Assembly: GCA_030063045.1 (NCBI GenBank)
Contig: JAQSEB010000041.1
Location: 62,001 to 126,000, forward strand
Direction of reading: 5' to 3'
Source of the DNA: Pratylenchus scribneri
Taxonomy: Eukaryota > Nematoda > Chromadorea > Rhabditida > Pratylenchidae
DNA length: 64,000 nucleotides
Made by a program: the position numbers and the translations under genes. The notes under the pieces are model-generated. The model was not told the DNA's origin. It searched no databases and saw only the letters and a program-made list of their open reading frames with translations. Each line of letters starts with the position of its first letter. The first letter of the stretch is position 1. Shown piece by piece: positions 43,905 through 58,704 of the stretch.

Positions 43905-44279
43905 TTGACAATAACAACAATCAATTTAATGTACAAATAAATAAATTTCGAAGCTGCATGTTTTTGTGATGTAAATTCTGAAATAAAAATACACTTAGAG
44001 CTCTTATCAATCAATCAATCAATCAATTATAAAATAGGTTATCGTTGTTTTATGCTTTTTCTTTGTACGCGTGTTTTTGCGTGTTTTGTCGAAAAGTCGT
44101 CTATAACATTTCAATCAAATCATGTTTTTGTTATTTTAACTTTCCAATAAGGGTTTTCCAAGATGCTAAATCCGAAAACAGCATTTGTTTGTTGGTTTAT
44201 TCCCTGTAAATTGCCGAAAACCGGTTTGGATAAAATGTCTTAAGACGGGACTTTTTCGTTTCACATTTCACACTACAAC

Positions 44280-45400
44280 TGGGCGCATAGTCAAAATGAA
44301 GAATGATCAAAATGAAGAATGCTCAAAATCTAGAAAGTTCAAAATGAAGAATCCCCTAAAAACATTCAAAATCAAGAATCCTATATAAATGCTCAAAATG
44401 AAGAATGCTCAAAATGAAGAATCAGCTAAAAATGTTTATAATGAAGAATTTTTATATTTCCCATATAATTCAATAAAAAATTAGGCAATTAATATATGAA
44501 TCGATTCTTCTCGACAAGCTACATCCAAATTTGGCAAAATTAAATTAATATAAGCTCATTAAAATTTATTTGGCAAAAAAATATTTGACAGAATAAAATA
44601 ATGCCATCATCAACAATTTGTGCCAATAAATTGTGCAATCGCTTAACAAAAATATGCCATTGACGAAAATTTTACCAAAGTTGAATAACCTTGTCCAAAT
44701 TTGACATGCCACCCCCAAATTCGGTATGCCACCACCCAAGCTCGGCGTGCCATCACCCAAATACGAAGTGAAAATGACTAAAAGATGTGCCATTGTCAAT
44801 GAAGGTTGTGCCACTGTCAATAAAAGGGTGTGTCATCATGAAAAAGACATGCCACTATCAAGGGAAGCCGTGCCATCATTGATAAATGACCAGTAGTAAC
44901 CTCGATGACATGTGGTTTTTCGTTGGTGAAATTTCGTTTTTCGCTGCTGGCATGTGGTTTTTCTTTGATGGCATAAGGTTTTTCGCCGGTAGCACTTGGT
45001 TCCTCTTCGATTCCATCCCCTAATTCCTCATTAGTATCAATTAATTAGCCTACGGTAATTGATAATTCGAGAATAGCATAAAAATTTGTTTGGAAGGATA
45101 GATATAGCAAAATGGATGCTAAATTCGTGATCGGCGTCAAAAATTACCCCAGAAAACACTTTCTAAGCTTTTTTAATTATAATTTTAAAAATTCTTCATT
45201 TTGACCATTTTAAGGTATTCTTCATTTTGAGCATTTATATAGGATTCTTGATTTTGAACATTTTTAGGGGATTCTTCATTTTGAACTTTCTAGATTTTGA
45301 GCATTCTTCATTTTGAGCATTTATATAGGATTCTTGATTTTGAACGTTTTTAGGGGATTCTTCATTTTGAACATTCTTCATTTTGAATAGCCGCGCTACA
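44280..45400. repeat. Large fold-back with TCAAAATGAAGAAT arms
   Basis: The left arm (44280-44450) is built of TCAAAATGAAGAATGCTCAA units and variants; the right arm (45185-45400) is its inverse. The loop (44460-45180) includes GTGCCATCA-type repeats (44690-44880). Confidence 0.75.
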
Positions 45401-45504
45401 ACTGCACTGCAGCAGATCAGACATTCAGACTGCACTGATGAACGCTGAACTGAACTGCTGATGCTGAGCTGCGGTGGGGGTCTGTTCAGAGCCGACCGTT
45501 TCAG

Positions 45505-45840
45505 TGCCAGCGACTTTGGCGAGTCATAACTCAGCAAAGAAGAAACCGTTTGATGAAATCTTGGTATCATTGGATAGAGCTATTCAACCTCTATTGAATA
45601 GTAGATAAAACTTTTTTGATTAATCAAAATTTTAAAGACTTAAAGTGGAAAAAGTGAATAAGAGTTGTACATCTTTATTTAGAAGCTTGTAATTAAGTGG
45701 ATATTCCACTATTCACATAATGCTATATATCATTAAATAGAGCTTGAATAGCTCTATCCAATGATACCAAGATTGCATCAAATGGTTTCTTTATGGCTGA
45801 GATATGAGTCGTCAAAGTGGCTGGCACTGAAACGGCCGGC
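45505..45840. repeat. Fold-back with CTTGGTATCATTGGATAGAG arms
   Basis: Arms run from GTTTCAGTGCCAGCGACTTT inward and return as its inverse near 45805-45835. Each carries AAGAAACCGTTTGATG-like sequence. The centre has ATTCAACCTCTATTGAATAG. Confidence 0.75.
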
Positions 45841-46455
45841 ACTGAAACGTCCACCCGCGGCTGAGCTGATCTGCAGCTGATAGTTGAGAAGTGAAAGTGA
45901 GAACATTCTTTCTATTCTTATTTTTAAGTTTAGATTTAGAGTTAGACTTTAGATTTAGATGTAGATTTAGTTTATCGTTGCTTTTCATTTTTTTTTGTTC
46001 TGAGCACGTACTCGCTCGTGCCAAATTCATTAATTAATTTTTATTTTCCACTTTACTCTAAAACTATTCTATTCCGATATCCATATCCGGATTCCGAATT
46101 ATTAACAACCCCCGATTTAAATCTGATAGATGAACAATAAAAGACAGATATTTCCATTTCCAACCATAAAGCATAAATAAATTTATTTTTTATTGTATAT
46201 CTCGATGAATGGGTATTTCATTGTTTTGATGATGTAATATTGCATAAATGATTCATCAATTTTGTATTTTATAGTTTCTTTTTTTCACAATACATTATTT
46301 ATTAATGTTATTTACCTATACTATTGAATTCATTTTATAATTTCTAGTTAAGTTAGCGAGCGAAAGCGAATAGAAATGTTGAAACGCTTCACAAAACGTG
46401 GGAATTTATTTTTATTTACATTTTGGGATCAAAAACTGGTACAAATTCGATGTAA

Positions 46456-49940
<3,485 letters not shown>

Positions 49941-50568
49941 AGAGAAGAACACAACAATTTGAAGATTTGTACGGACAGCAGATTATTTGCAATTTTTTCA
50001 TTTTATGGAACTTATTTTTATTAAATCATCATTTTGAATTTCGTTATAATTAATTTGGTTTTTGTCGGAATAAAAACTTGGTCATCTTATTTTGTCTTTT
50101 AATATTCCACATTTCGATTTTATTCGATTAATATATTTCACTTTGAATCATTTTGCTTCATTTTGATGGGCTGGCTATTTTGAGAGGTTGTAGGTTTGGA
50201 AATGTGGGTTCAAACATGTTAAATCCGAAAAGAAGCATTGGTTTTTTCGGCTTAATCTTAACTTAATCCCTGTAAATACTAAATAGTGGAAAACCGGTTT
50301 GGAATCAAATGTCTTAAACCGGACGGGATTTTTTGTTTCGCCTTTCACTAAACTACGACTTGAGATTGAGACAACACAATCACAAAGCAAGCACGAAGGA
50401 AGGGCCTTCCTTCTTTAGATTAGCGTATAGGTTGTCGTTGCTTTTCCTTTTTTTTTGTCAAGCACGCACGCTCATGCCTCGTGCCATTAATTAATTAATT
50501 AATAATTTATTTTCCATTTTACTAAAACTATTTTAATCGAATTTTAACAAGCTTTAATTTGAGATAAA
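49941..50568. other. Spacer before mrpl-35, copy of sequence upstream of gsr-1
   Basis: Includes AATAAA near 50070 as a possible poly(A) signal. Bases 50210-50360 match 44165-44290 (CCCTGTAAAT, GAAAACCGGTTTGGA, AATGTCTTAA), and 50430-50530 match 45960-46065 (CTCGTGCC, ATTAATTAATT, TTTTCCA, TTTACT). No gene seen. Confidence 0.6.
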
Positions 50569-51689
50569 ATGCTACAAATTAATGATCGAAAATTGTTTAT
50601 CAAACTTCTAAACCGGACAATATTGCCATCCAGTAGAAATATTGTTAGAATTCCGGACTGGGAATATCATGTAAATATTTTCTTATTTACTAATTTGATC
50701 ATTTATTCTTTCCAGATCCGATTTGATCAAAGACAAGGCCGGAAACGACCAAACCAAGATGCGCTTGACCGCTTGAAACGATTAAACAATGGTTTCTTTT
50801 AACTAAATTTTTAAATAAAAATGATAATAAAGGGTATTATTTAAAAGGCGAAAAGACTTCAATGGTTTGTCCCATACACTCACAAACCAAATGTACCCAA
50901 AATTGGATTGAGCTGGTCAAAACCCATTGAATGGTAAATAATTTGGTTATGGTTTGGTCAACAATTAAAGGGTTTTAAACGGTTTAAACCACATTTTGGT
51001 TTGGTCAACAATTGAAGGGTTTTAAACGGTTTAAACCACATTTTGGTTTAATGGTTCAAAACTAAGTTAAAATTGGTTAAACCTAAGCCAAACCAAAACA
51101 TAATATGCTTCTTGACGAGATCTATCGATTGAGTATAAAGTTTATGGGTCTAGAATAAAACAATGAACCGTTATAAATCATTATAATCTTTTAATCATTT
51201 TCAATAATAAATTTATAGGAATGTGGATTCGGGCCAAACCGGGACGATACCATGGACATTATAAGAAGGATGAATATGATCAGAAATTGAATGATCAATG
51301 GGAAACATGCACAAAAGAGCAATGCGCAATGTTAGATGCGGTTTGTCGACAATTTTTGTAAATTTGCAGATTAAATTTTGGCAAATTTTCAGATGATGAC
51401 CCCATTCTGGCTTCGCCCCAAACATTATGTCAACGATCCGTTCGAACCTTACCACACCCGGTATGATATCCAATCGCCCCGTGTCAATGAGAAGAAGCGA
51501 TTTGTTCGAGAGAGGCCGAAAATTTTGTTGGACGATTTGACGGCCGACCGTTTCTTTGATCGGCTGTCACCGCACAAAACAAAATCCACTCTGTTGATTG
51601 AACAAGTGCGGTCGGATATGCCAAAATTACTGAAAAATGCTAGCAAGAAACAATTGTCTTTGCCCATTTCCATTGTTGAACAAGAATAA
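50569..51689 (+). CDS. mrpl-35: Mitochondrial ribosomal protein L35 (bL35m)
   Basis: Exons 50569-50670, 50716-50791, 51219-51340 and 51393-51689 join in phase to 198 aa. The core '[17 protein letters not shown]', '[20 protein letters not shown]' and '[12 protein letters not shown]' follows the animal MRPL35 pattern (W-R-K/P-G, then CxxxQxxxLDxMxTxFWxR and DPYxxYH). Known role: a protein of the large mitochondrial ribosomal subunit. The extra 80 residues at the C-terminus are basic and may be lineage-specific. The third exon follows a long intron that holds an M47 repeat. The stop codon overlaps the poly(A) signal AATAAA. Confidence 0.88.
50860..51180. repeat. MITE family M47 copy with two 47-bp units, inverted
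   Basis: Opposite orientation to the copies at 17590 and 31320. It fills most of mrpl-35 intron 2. Confidence 0.85.
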
Positions 51690-51797
51690 AATTTATTGAT
51701 TTTTTTTTGTTTTATTCAAAGAATTTTGTTTAATTTTCAAATAATATTTCCATTTAATATTGAATAATTTTTATCGATTTTTTCAATAAAATAGAAA
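51690..51797 (+). promoter_or_regulatory. Intercistronic region of a likely mrpl-35/ykt-6 operon
   Basis: Only 108 bases separate stop and start on the same strand. AATAAA lies at the mrpl-35 stop, then a T-rich stretch, then TTTTTTCAATAAAATAG just before the ykt-6 ATG, which fits a spliced-leader acceptor. This spacing is typical of nematode operons. Confidence 0.55.
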
Positions 51798-54255
51798 ATG
51801 AAATTGCTCGCCATTGTCATCTTGCACAAGAATCCAACAACCAACAAAGTGACCATTTTCAAGGGAGCATACGAACTGAACGGGTTCAGCTTCTTCACCA
51901 AGAAAAATGCACAGGTTTAATATTATAATTAAAAAATTTCAAGTGAATTATTCTCTATCTCCGAATATATATCTAGGATTTATGTTAGAATCATAGCTAC
52001 AGAATGTATGATTTATGTTGCGCGCAATCTTAGAAATTGGCATTTCAGAAATTGCCCCTAACCTTTAGCTGTGTAATCTTGGAAATCTCGACTTTTAGGT
52101 AACCGAAAGACTTAAGAATAGGTTCATTCGACTTGGCATAGTCGATTTAGCCTGTAAAATTTCAATTTCAAACCGATTTGAGCTTGTTTTGAAAATCTGA
52201 ACCGTTGTTTAAACCCAAACCGGTTTTGGTTTATAAACTTTTGTTTAAGCCCTAATACCAGTTTGAAATTAAAATTTCATAATGTAAATCGATCATGGCG
52301 AATCGAATGAGACTATTCTCGAGGTTTTGGGTGGCCTAGAACCCGAAATTTCCAAAATAGCCTAGCTAGAGGCCTGAGAGAGGGTAATTCCGGAAATAGA
52401 CAGATTTCCAAGATTTTCTTTTTTGCCTACCAAGGAAGATGGGGGGGGGGGAGGATTTGATAGGTTTGGGGTCGAAGGTTCGAATCCCGCCAGAGTCAAA
52501 TAATTTTTTACCTGAGCTAAAGTGAGGAAAAATGATTGTTTTTCTTGGATTTAATTATGTATAAATATTTTAATAGGAATTCATGCAATTCACGTCCACA
52601 TTGGTTGCACAGCGTTCGGCCACCCCAAGCCGGAGTTCAATAAAAGAGGGCGAATATTTTGTCCATTGCTATGCACGACATGACAATTTGGTTGGAGTTT
52701 GCATAACGGATGAGGAGTAAGTTGATGGTTAAAAATTGGATAGGAAGCGGATTTTTTATAATTTGAACTATTTAAAATCAGATTTTGAGAATTGAGAAAT
52801 GCACTTTTTTTGAGCATTTCATATTTTTGCATAAATTTTTTTAACTATTTTTACATATTTTTGTCATATTTGAAGGAAAATTCACTAGAAAAATGCAATA
52901 AAAACAGAATTTTCTATTTGGAAGTTCCCGAAACATATTTTTTTTTGCAAATTTTACAATAAAAACATGAATAAATAACCAATTTTATGAGACATAAACC
53001 CATGAATTTTTTTTATCTATTTACCTATTTTGGTATTTTTTGAAAGAAAATTTATTAGAAAAATGCTATAAAAAACCAAACCCATTCTTGAGGTTCTCGA
53101 AGCCTGTTTTGACACTTTTTCATAAAAGATTTCATTATAAAAATGAAAAAAATCAGCAATTTTTTTGAGGAAGCTTATTTTGGCACTTTTTTCAGGGGAA
53201 ATTTCATTACAAAAATCCAATAAAATATCAAAAATTATATATTTTGAGGTGCCCGAAATCTATGTTTGACAAAATTTGGTAAATTAGAAAAATGCAATAA
53301 AATTTTCAATTTTGATGTTCCATAAACCCTATTTTTGGCCGATTTTAGTTACTTATTTTGCAATTTTTTGCGACCTAAAAATCCGCTCCCTAGTGAGGGG
53401 GAAAATTTCGGATGACGGTGAATAAATTTGTCTATTTTCCTAAAGGTATCAATCGAGGGTGGCGTTCAGCCTGTTGAACAAAGTTTTGGGCGATTTCAGC
53501 GAACACATTCCACAAATGGAATGGCCAGCATTTTCCGGTGAAAATGACTGCACATATGACCGACTGCCAATGTTTCTGGCCAAATGGCAAAATCCACGAG
53601 AGGCGGATGCACTCACACGTGTTCAGGTAAATTACGGGGAAAATGGAAAAATTTAATGGAAAAAATTATGTAAAAATACCAAAAATTGTAATTTTAGCCA
53701 TTCAGAATTTACTCTAAATCCATTAACCATATATCCATTCAAAATATCTCGTCCAAACGCATCATTTGATTATGTTTTGATTAGGGTTTAACCAATCTTA
53801 ACTTAGTTTTGAACCAAACCAAATGTGGTTTAAAAAACCGTTTAAAACCCTAATTGGGGTTTGTGAATGTGCGGGACAAACTCTACTTAAACCATTAATA
53901 ATTATTTTGCCATTATTTGTACTCTTTTTCAGCAATTTTCGATATTTTGAAATTTTTTGACATTTTGAAAAATTTTCGGAATTTTAAATTTTTTTTTTCG
54001 AAATTTTAAAATTTTTTTTTTTCGAAATTTCAATGTTTTTCGACCAATTAAATATAATTAAAATTTATTTATTTCACTCATTTGCAGGACGAAGTGGAAG
54101 AGACCAAAGTTGTTTTGCACAACACAATGCAATCCGTGTTGGAGAGGGGCGAAAAATTGGATGATTTGATCAAGGCCAGCGAAAATTTGTCCGATCAAAG
54201 CAAAATGTTCTATACACAAGCGAAGAAGATGAACAAATGTTGCAATTATGTTTGA
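51798..54255 (+). CDS. ykt-6: YKT6 v-SNARE with longin domain and CAAX box
   Basis: Exons 51798-51914, 52577-52716, 53446-53626 and 54088-54255 join in phase to 201 aa. An N-terminal longin domain (about 1-130; 'EYFVHCYARHDNLVGVCITDEEY') is followed by an R-SNARE helix ('VLERGEKLDDLIKASENLSDQSKMFYTQAKKMN'). The protein ends in CCNYV: a palmitoylation-type Cys followed by a CAAX farnesylation box. Known role: a lipid-anchored SNARE acting in ER-Golgi, endosome and autophagosome fusion. The length equals that of other YKT6 proteins. It is probably transcribed with mrpl-35. Confidence 0.95.
52000..52420. repeat. Fold-back element, family F4, diverged copy
   Basis: Shares 'AATCTCGACTTTTAGG', 'ATAGGTTCATTCGACT' and 'ATTTCAATTTCAAACCG' with the copies at 33777 and 63645. 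The arms return after about 52260. It lies in ykt-6 intron 1. Confidence 0.65.
52445..52520 (+). repeat. tRNA-like SINE fragment
   Basis: Box B GGTTCGAATCCC at about 52479-52490, preceded by GATTTGATAGGTTTGGGG and followed within 20 bases by a T-run (AATAATTTTTT). It lies in ykt-6 intron 1. Confidence 0.5.
53690..53910. repeat. MITE family M47 copy, short
   Basis: Lies in ykt-6 intron 3, with one partial 47-base unit. Confidence 0.7.
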
Positions 54256-54651
54256 AAATGATGAATGAAATTTGAATGAATCTTTTTTCCTATTTTTTTT
54301 TTGTCTTCCAATTTAATCCTAAAATCCAACTAAATTTCTTGGACATTGAATTTCTCTCCAAAAAATTCATATTTCTTTTATTTCTAATTTCTTTCTATCG
54401 TATTCGAATTCCAATTCCATAAATATTCTTTGAAATCATCTCCAATTTTTTTTCACTAATTCGCTAAATGATGAATGTAGTAAAATTGGATAAATTCAAA
54501 TTTGAAGGAATTTTTTGGGTATTTCTTAATACTTCTAAATTATCCGGGTCCAGCAGATAATTTTTGAATGAACGGTTTCCTTTTTAGAGTTAAGGTTTAC
54601 TTAGGCAAGTGAGGTGCAAAGTCGTTTCCTGAATAGTGAAAATGTGGATTT

Positions 54652-54800
54652 TTCTACTTCTAATAAACCAGAAATCGGTTTTAGGTCTTACAAACTTTAC
54701 ACCATTTTGTATACCAATCGACGCGTTTTAATGAGATCTACTACAAAATGGTATAAAGTTAGTAATGTCTAAAACCGATTTCTGATTTATTATAATCAAA
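54652..54800. repeat. Fold-back element, family F2, short copy
   Basis: CTTCTAATAAACCAGAAATC at the left and GATTTCTGATTTATTATAAT at the right are inverted around GAGATCTACTACAAAATGG. Confidence 0.7.
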
Positions 54801-55074
54801 AATTGCCCACATTTGCACGACCCTTTGTCTCAGAAATCGACCTCGTACGGGCAAGTGATAACCTATCCCCTAAAGACCCTATACCGGATGACTCATGGCC
54901 ATGGGTGGTTACAGCTGTACACCTTGTCCAGTGCAGCTGACCCATAATAATTCTCACTGCTCGGATAATTAAGAATTAACTTTTTGTGTCAGTAGTGGAC
55001 AATTTCAATGGCTGGATCAGTTTTTTGCTCTAAGGCTCAAAGAGGAAATTGCCAATTTGGGGAGGCGATATACT

Positions 55075-55577
55075 CAGGGATGCCAAAATACCTTATTTAT
55101 ATGGCATTTGCCATATTTTTGAAGTTTTGCCTTATTTTTTGCCATATTTTTGTTTTGCCTTAAAAACTGCCATATTTTTAAAAATTTCATTAAATTGATG
55201 ATTTTTTGTCAAAATCTTTCGCTGCGCGGCCATTTTGGACTAAAATCTTTCGCTGCGCGGCCATTTTGGACTAAAATCTTTCGCTGCGCGGCCATTTTGG
55301 ACTAAAATCTTTTGCTGCGCGGCTATTTATGGTTCAATTTGATAACAAGGCATTTATCTTCATTTCCTGTCCGAAAATGGTCTTTTGAACAATGCAAAAT
55401 CGAATAATAATTACTAATTAATTAGCTTGGAATTGAAAAATAAAGCATATTTACATTATTTTAATGATAAAAATTGATGCCATAAAAAATGCCATATTTT
55501 TTTATATAAATTGCCATATTTTGCCATATTTTTTTTGGCTTTTGCCATATTTTTCACTTAGGGACTTGGCATCCCTG
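55075..55577. mobile_element. Non-autonomous hAT-like MITE with 8-bp target duplication
   Basis: Inverted ends CAGGGATGCCAA and TTGGCATCCCTG. The direct repeat GATATACT flanks at 55067-55074 and 55578-55585. It contains about four copies of a 33-base unit with TTCGCTGCGCGGCCATTTTG, related to a motif in the element at 24734, and TTTGCCATATTTT repeats near both ends. It has no coding frame. Confidence 0.9.
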
Positions 55578-56727
55578 GATATACTATTCGATGAATTAGA
55601 CCCCTCGGCCAGCATCTCACTAGACTAATTCCCATTAGAAGGCAAATGGTAAATGATCATGAAAATGGATGGAAATATTTTCCGGAAATTCTGCTCAATT
55701 TTTCGCTCATTTCGGCATTCAAATTGCAATATCCAATATGTTAAATTGACGGGGAAAAAGGCACCAAAAATGCAAAACAAAAAACGGAAAAATCGCCGTC
55801 AAGAAATATTTGATTAAAAAAAGCAAGAATTTCATTATATAAGTACGAGAAGAAAAGCAGCCAGAGAATTTGGCCATTAATTTGACAGGTAATGTGGCCA
55901 CACTGGTGGCCATGGTTTTACTTTTATATTGGACTCTATTACTTTTTTTTTTTAAATCTATATTCGTCATCCATTGATATTTAATTTGCTAGCTTATTAA
56001 ACGGTCTCAAAATTAAGCTGAGTGAATCATTTTTTGGAAATAAAATTTCACATTTGGGATGATTTTGTTCCAAATTTCTACTTTCTCCTACTAATAAATT
56101 TTATGGAGACTATAAAAAATGAAGGAAAATTGCCTAAATTTTGGATTAAATTTTTTAAAAATTTATTTTAATACCTACGGGCTTTTCCTATTTGTCCTAC
56201 TATATCGCCACTTTTTGATAATCCGCCTGTCACCCTATCAATCCAAATATTGCCTCAATCTGCCTTTATGAATCCACCCTTTTCATCTCCTAATAAGGCC
56301 TTTTTACCTTTCGCATTTTCCCGAACAATAAATAAAAAATTAGTTTAAAATCGAGTTCCCCTTATCCCTGTCCCATTCATTGGGCCACTGGGGGCTTATG
56401 CCTCCGGGCGAAAGATCACTTTAGCTCTGGATTAGTAGTCGGGCACCAGCAGTACTGTGCCTTTTGGATTTTATAGCCCGGCCCGGCTCCCAATTCCAAG
56501 CTCCGACCCTAAAATTTTTTAGCTCCGGCACCCCCCAAATTTCTCACTCCGACTCCACCCTTACAAATATTTTCAGCTCTGCTGCTGGGTTCCAGCTCCA
56601 CTCCGACCCTTTCAAAAATTTTTCGCTGGTTCCAATTCCAACTCGCTCATTTTATTCATTCCCTTTTACTTACATATATTATATTTGGCCATTTTGATTC
56701 TCTTTTTCATTCCATCAGATATCAATT

Positions 56728-56952
56728 ATGCCTTGTAAAGTCTTCTGGTTTGGCAAATTCGTTGGCAAGAAGAAATTAAAGAGGTTCGTCAACAGGAAAC
56801 GGAGCAACGGCGGCAAACAAAAGTCCAATCCACCGAAAGGGGCAGTGAGGGCCGCAATAATCGGAGCAGTCATTGTCATCGCACTGATCATTGTCCAGAT
56901 TAAGGCATTGTACATGTTCATGGCTAATGAGAGCAAAAAGGAAGATGAATAA
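56728..56952 (+). CDS. Small basic single-span membrane protein, paralogue 1
   Basis: A 74-aa single-exon frame. The N-terminal half is very basic (KKKLKRFVNRKRSNGGKQK), then one membrane span (AAIIGAVIVIALIIVQIKAL) and a short acidic tail ending KKEDE. The paralogue at 62388 has the same plan and shares KKK(L/F)K+, RKRS, VQI-A and MFM-N residues. An acceptor-like CCATCAG lies 9 bases before the ATG. The positive-inside rule places the basic part in the cytosol. No known family is recognised. Confidence 0.65.
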   Translation: MPCKVFWFGKFVGKKKLKRFVNRKRSNGGKQKSNPPKGAVRAAIIGAVIVIALIIVQIKALYMFMANESKKEDE

Positions 56953-58704
56953 AGGAAAGAACAAAAGAATAAATTTGAAGAAATGCAATAATATTTGTAA
57001 AAATGTTTCTTAAATTCAATTCAGTCAAATAAGATGAATTTTCCCCCATTTTGTCTTAAAGTTTATTTCTGATTTTGAAATTTTTTCTGATTTAGGTATA
57101 TATTTCAACGAGGAAATAACCAATTCGGAAAGGCAATATACCATTTTAAAGCCCAAAGTGTCCTCTAAAAAGTGGCCCATTTAAATTTTATAAAATCCTG
57201 GATTCCAAAAAGTTAAATGCCTTTGAGTGGAATAAACCCGAATATTTGTTTGTTGGAGGAAAAGCCGCTTATTTTGCAAAATATTTTAACATTTCAAAAA
57301 CAAATTAGAAATGGCCACTTTTTAGAGGACATTTAGTGCTTTCAAATGGCATATCGCCTTCCTGAATTGGTTGCTTCCTTCCCGAGATATGGCCAAAAGA
57401 ACTAGAGTTACTCAATCGGCGATACTCATCTCCCCCTTTTGGCCAATTTACCTTTCCTTTGCCCTTCACTGTTTACTACTGCCAACTCTGATTTCCTTCA
57501 GCCATTTAATTAATAATTAAAAAAAATTGTTAAGCCAAAAATGTTCTCAATCCACCCTTCCACCCATCGCCTAAATCTCATCAATTTCATGTCCATTTTT
57601 GAATGAATTCGCCGTTTTTGTTAAAATGTTTCCCTATTGATTTTTATCTGATTGAAAATGATTGGGCGAGTTGTTCAAAACAGAAAAAACCCCAATCCCA
57701 ACCCGCCAACCCTTGTTGATGGCGGCTTTGCTGGGTGGGAGAATTTAGAGGAAAAGCAGCCAACAGAAAATGTGGATGTGGGTGGCGGCGGCCTGCGCTG
57801 TAATGGCCAAAATGCAGGAAATTTGCTTTACTTACATTGGACTTATTTTTTCTAAATTTACATTCATCATTCACTCATCACTTTTCACATAATTTGGCTT
57901 TATTCATTTTTTTTTCTCTAAACCGCCTCAAAATTTAGAATCATTTTTTGCGGAATAAAATTTTATGGAAAGTGTGAAGACTATAAAATAATGAAGAAAA
58001 ATTGCCTAAAATATGGTTTAAATTATAAAGATGAAATTTTCTTTAAAAAAATTATTCTCAATGCCAATAAAAATGAAGAATAATGCCTTAATAAGTGCCT
58101 TCCTATTTGTCCAACTATACCCCCAGTTTTGCCTAATCACTCGTATCACCCTATCAATCGCATATTTCCCCGATCTGCCTTTATAAATCAACCTTTTTTC
58201 CTCCATAGAAGAGGCTTTTTAGTTTTTTTACCCTTTATTATTACACATTTTCCCGCACAATTAATAATGAATAATTTAAAGTCGCCGTTCATTGGGCCAT
58301 ACTGGGGGGGGGGGGGGGGGGGGGTTTAGGCCTTCGGGCTACAATAATAATAAGTGTCATTTTATTAGTTCTAGCCTTCTAGATTAATAGTTAGGACGCT
58401 TATTAGGACCAGAGTACTGTACCCCCTTTTTTTATAGCTCCGACTCCAATTCCGAATTTTTACCCCCAAATTTCTCACACCGGTTCCGGGCTCCATCCCT
58501 ACAAATTTTCAGCTCTGTTGGTTCCAGCCCAGCTCCGGCCCTCTTAAAATTTTTTTTGCTCCGGCTCCGATTCTTTCAAAAATTTTGCTCTGGTTCCATC
58601 ATATCCATGCCGATTTTTACCCTCAATTATGCACTTTTTTTCATGATTTTATTTTAGATTCCCTTTCTCACATTCATATCAGCGATCAGCCAAAGTTCTC
58701 CAAT
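56953..58704. other. Spacer with F3 fold-back, upstream block B and poly-G run
   Basis: Contains the F3 copy at 57110-57405, upstream block B (about 57830-58700) and an uninterrupted G run of about 20 bases near 58305-58324. The frame at 57652-57855 lies in block B and has no counterpart in blocks A or C, so I do not call it a gene. Confidence 0.5.
57110..57405. repeat. Fold-back element, family F3, copy 2
   Basis: Matches 36237-36530 over its full length, including GGAATAAACCCGAATATTTG and CCTGAATTGGTTGCTTCC. Confidence 0.85.

Larger units (their letters stand above)
54256..56727. other. Spacer with fold-back, hAT-like MITE and upstream block A
   Basis: No gene seen. Contains the F2 relative at 54652-54800, the MITE at 55075-55577 and upstream block A (about 55850-56727), which is repeated before the next two small genes. 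Confidence 0.55.

Noticed and set aside
44185..44388. Open frame before the fold-back upstream of gsr-1
   Set aside because: It is made of the TCAAAATGAAGAAT repeat and shared promoter-like sequence, with no coding character.
57652..57855. A 67-codon frame in upstream block B
   Set aside because: The matching parts of blocks A and C do not keep the frame, so it is more likely chance.
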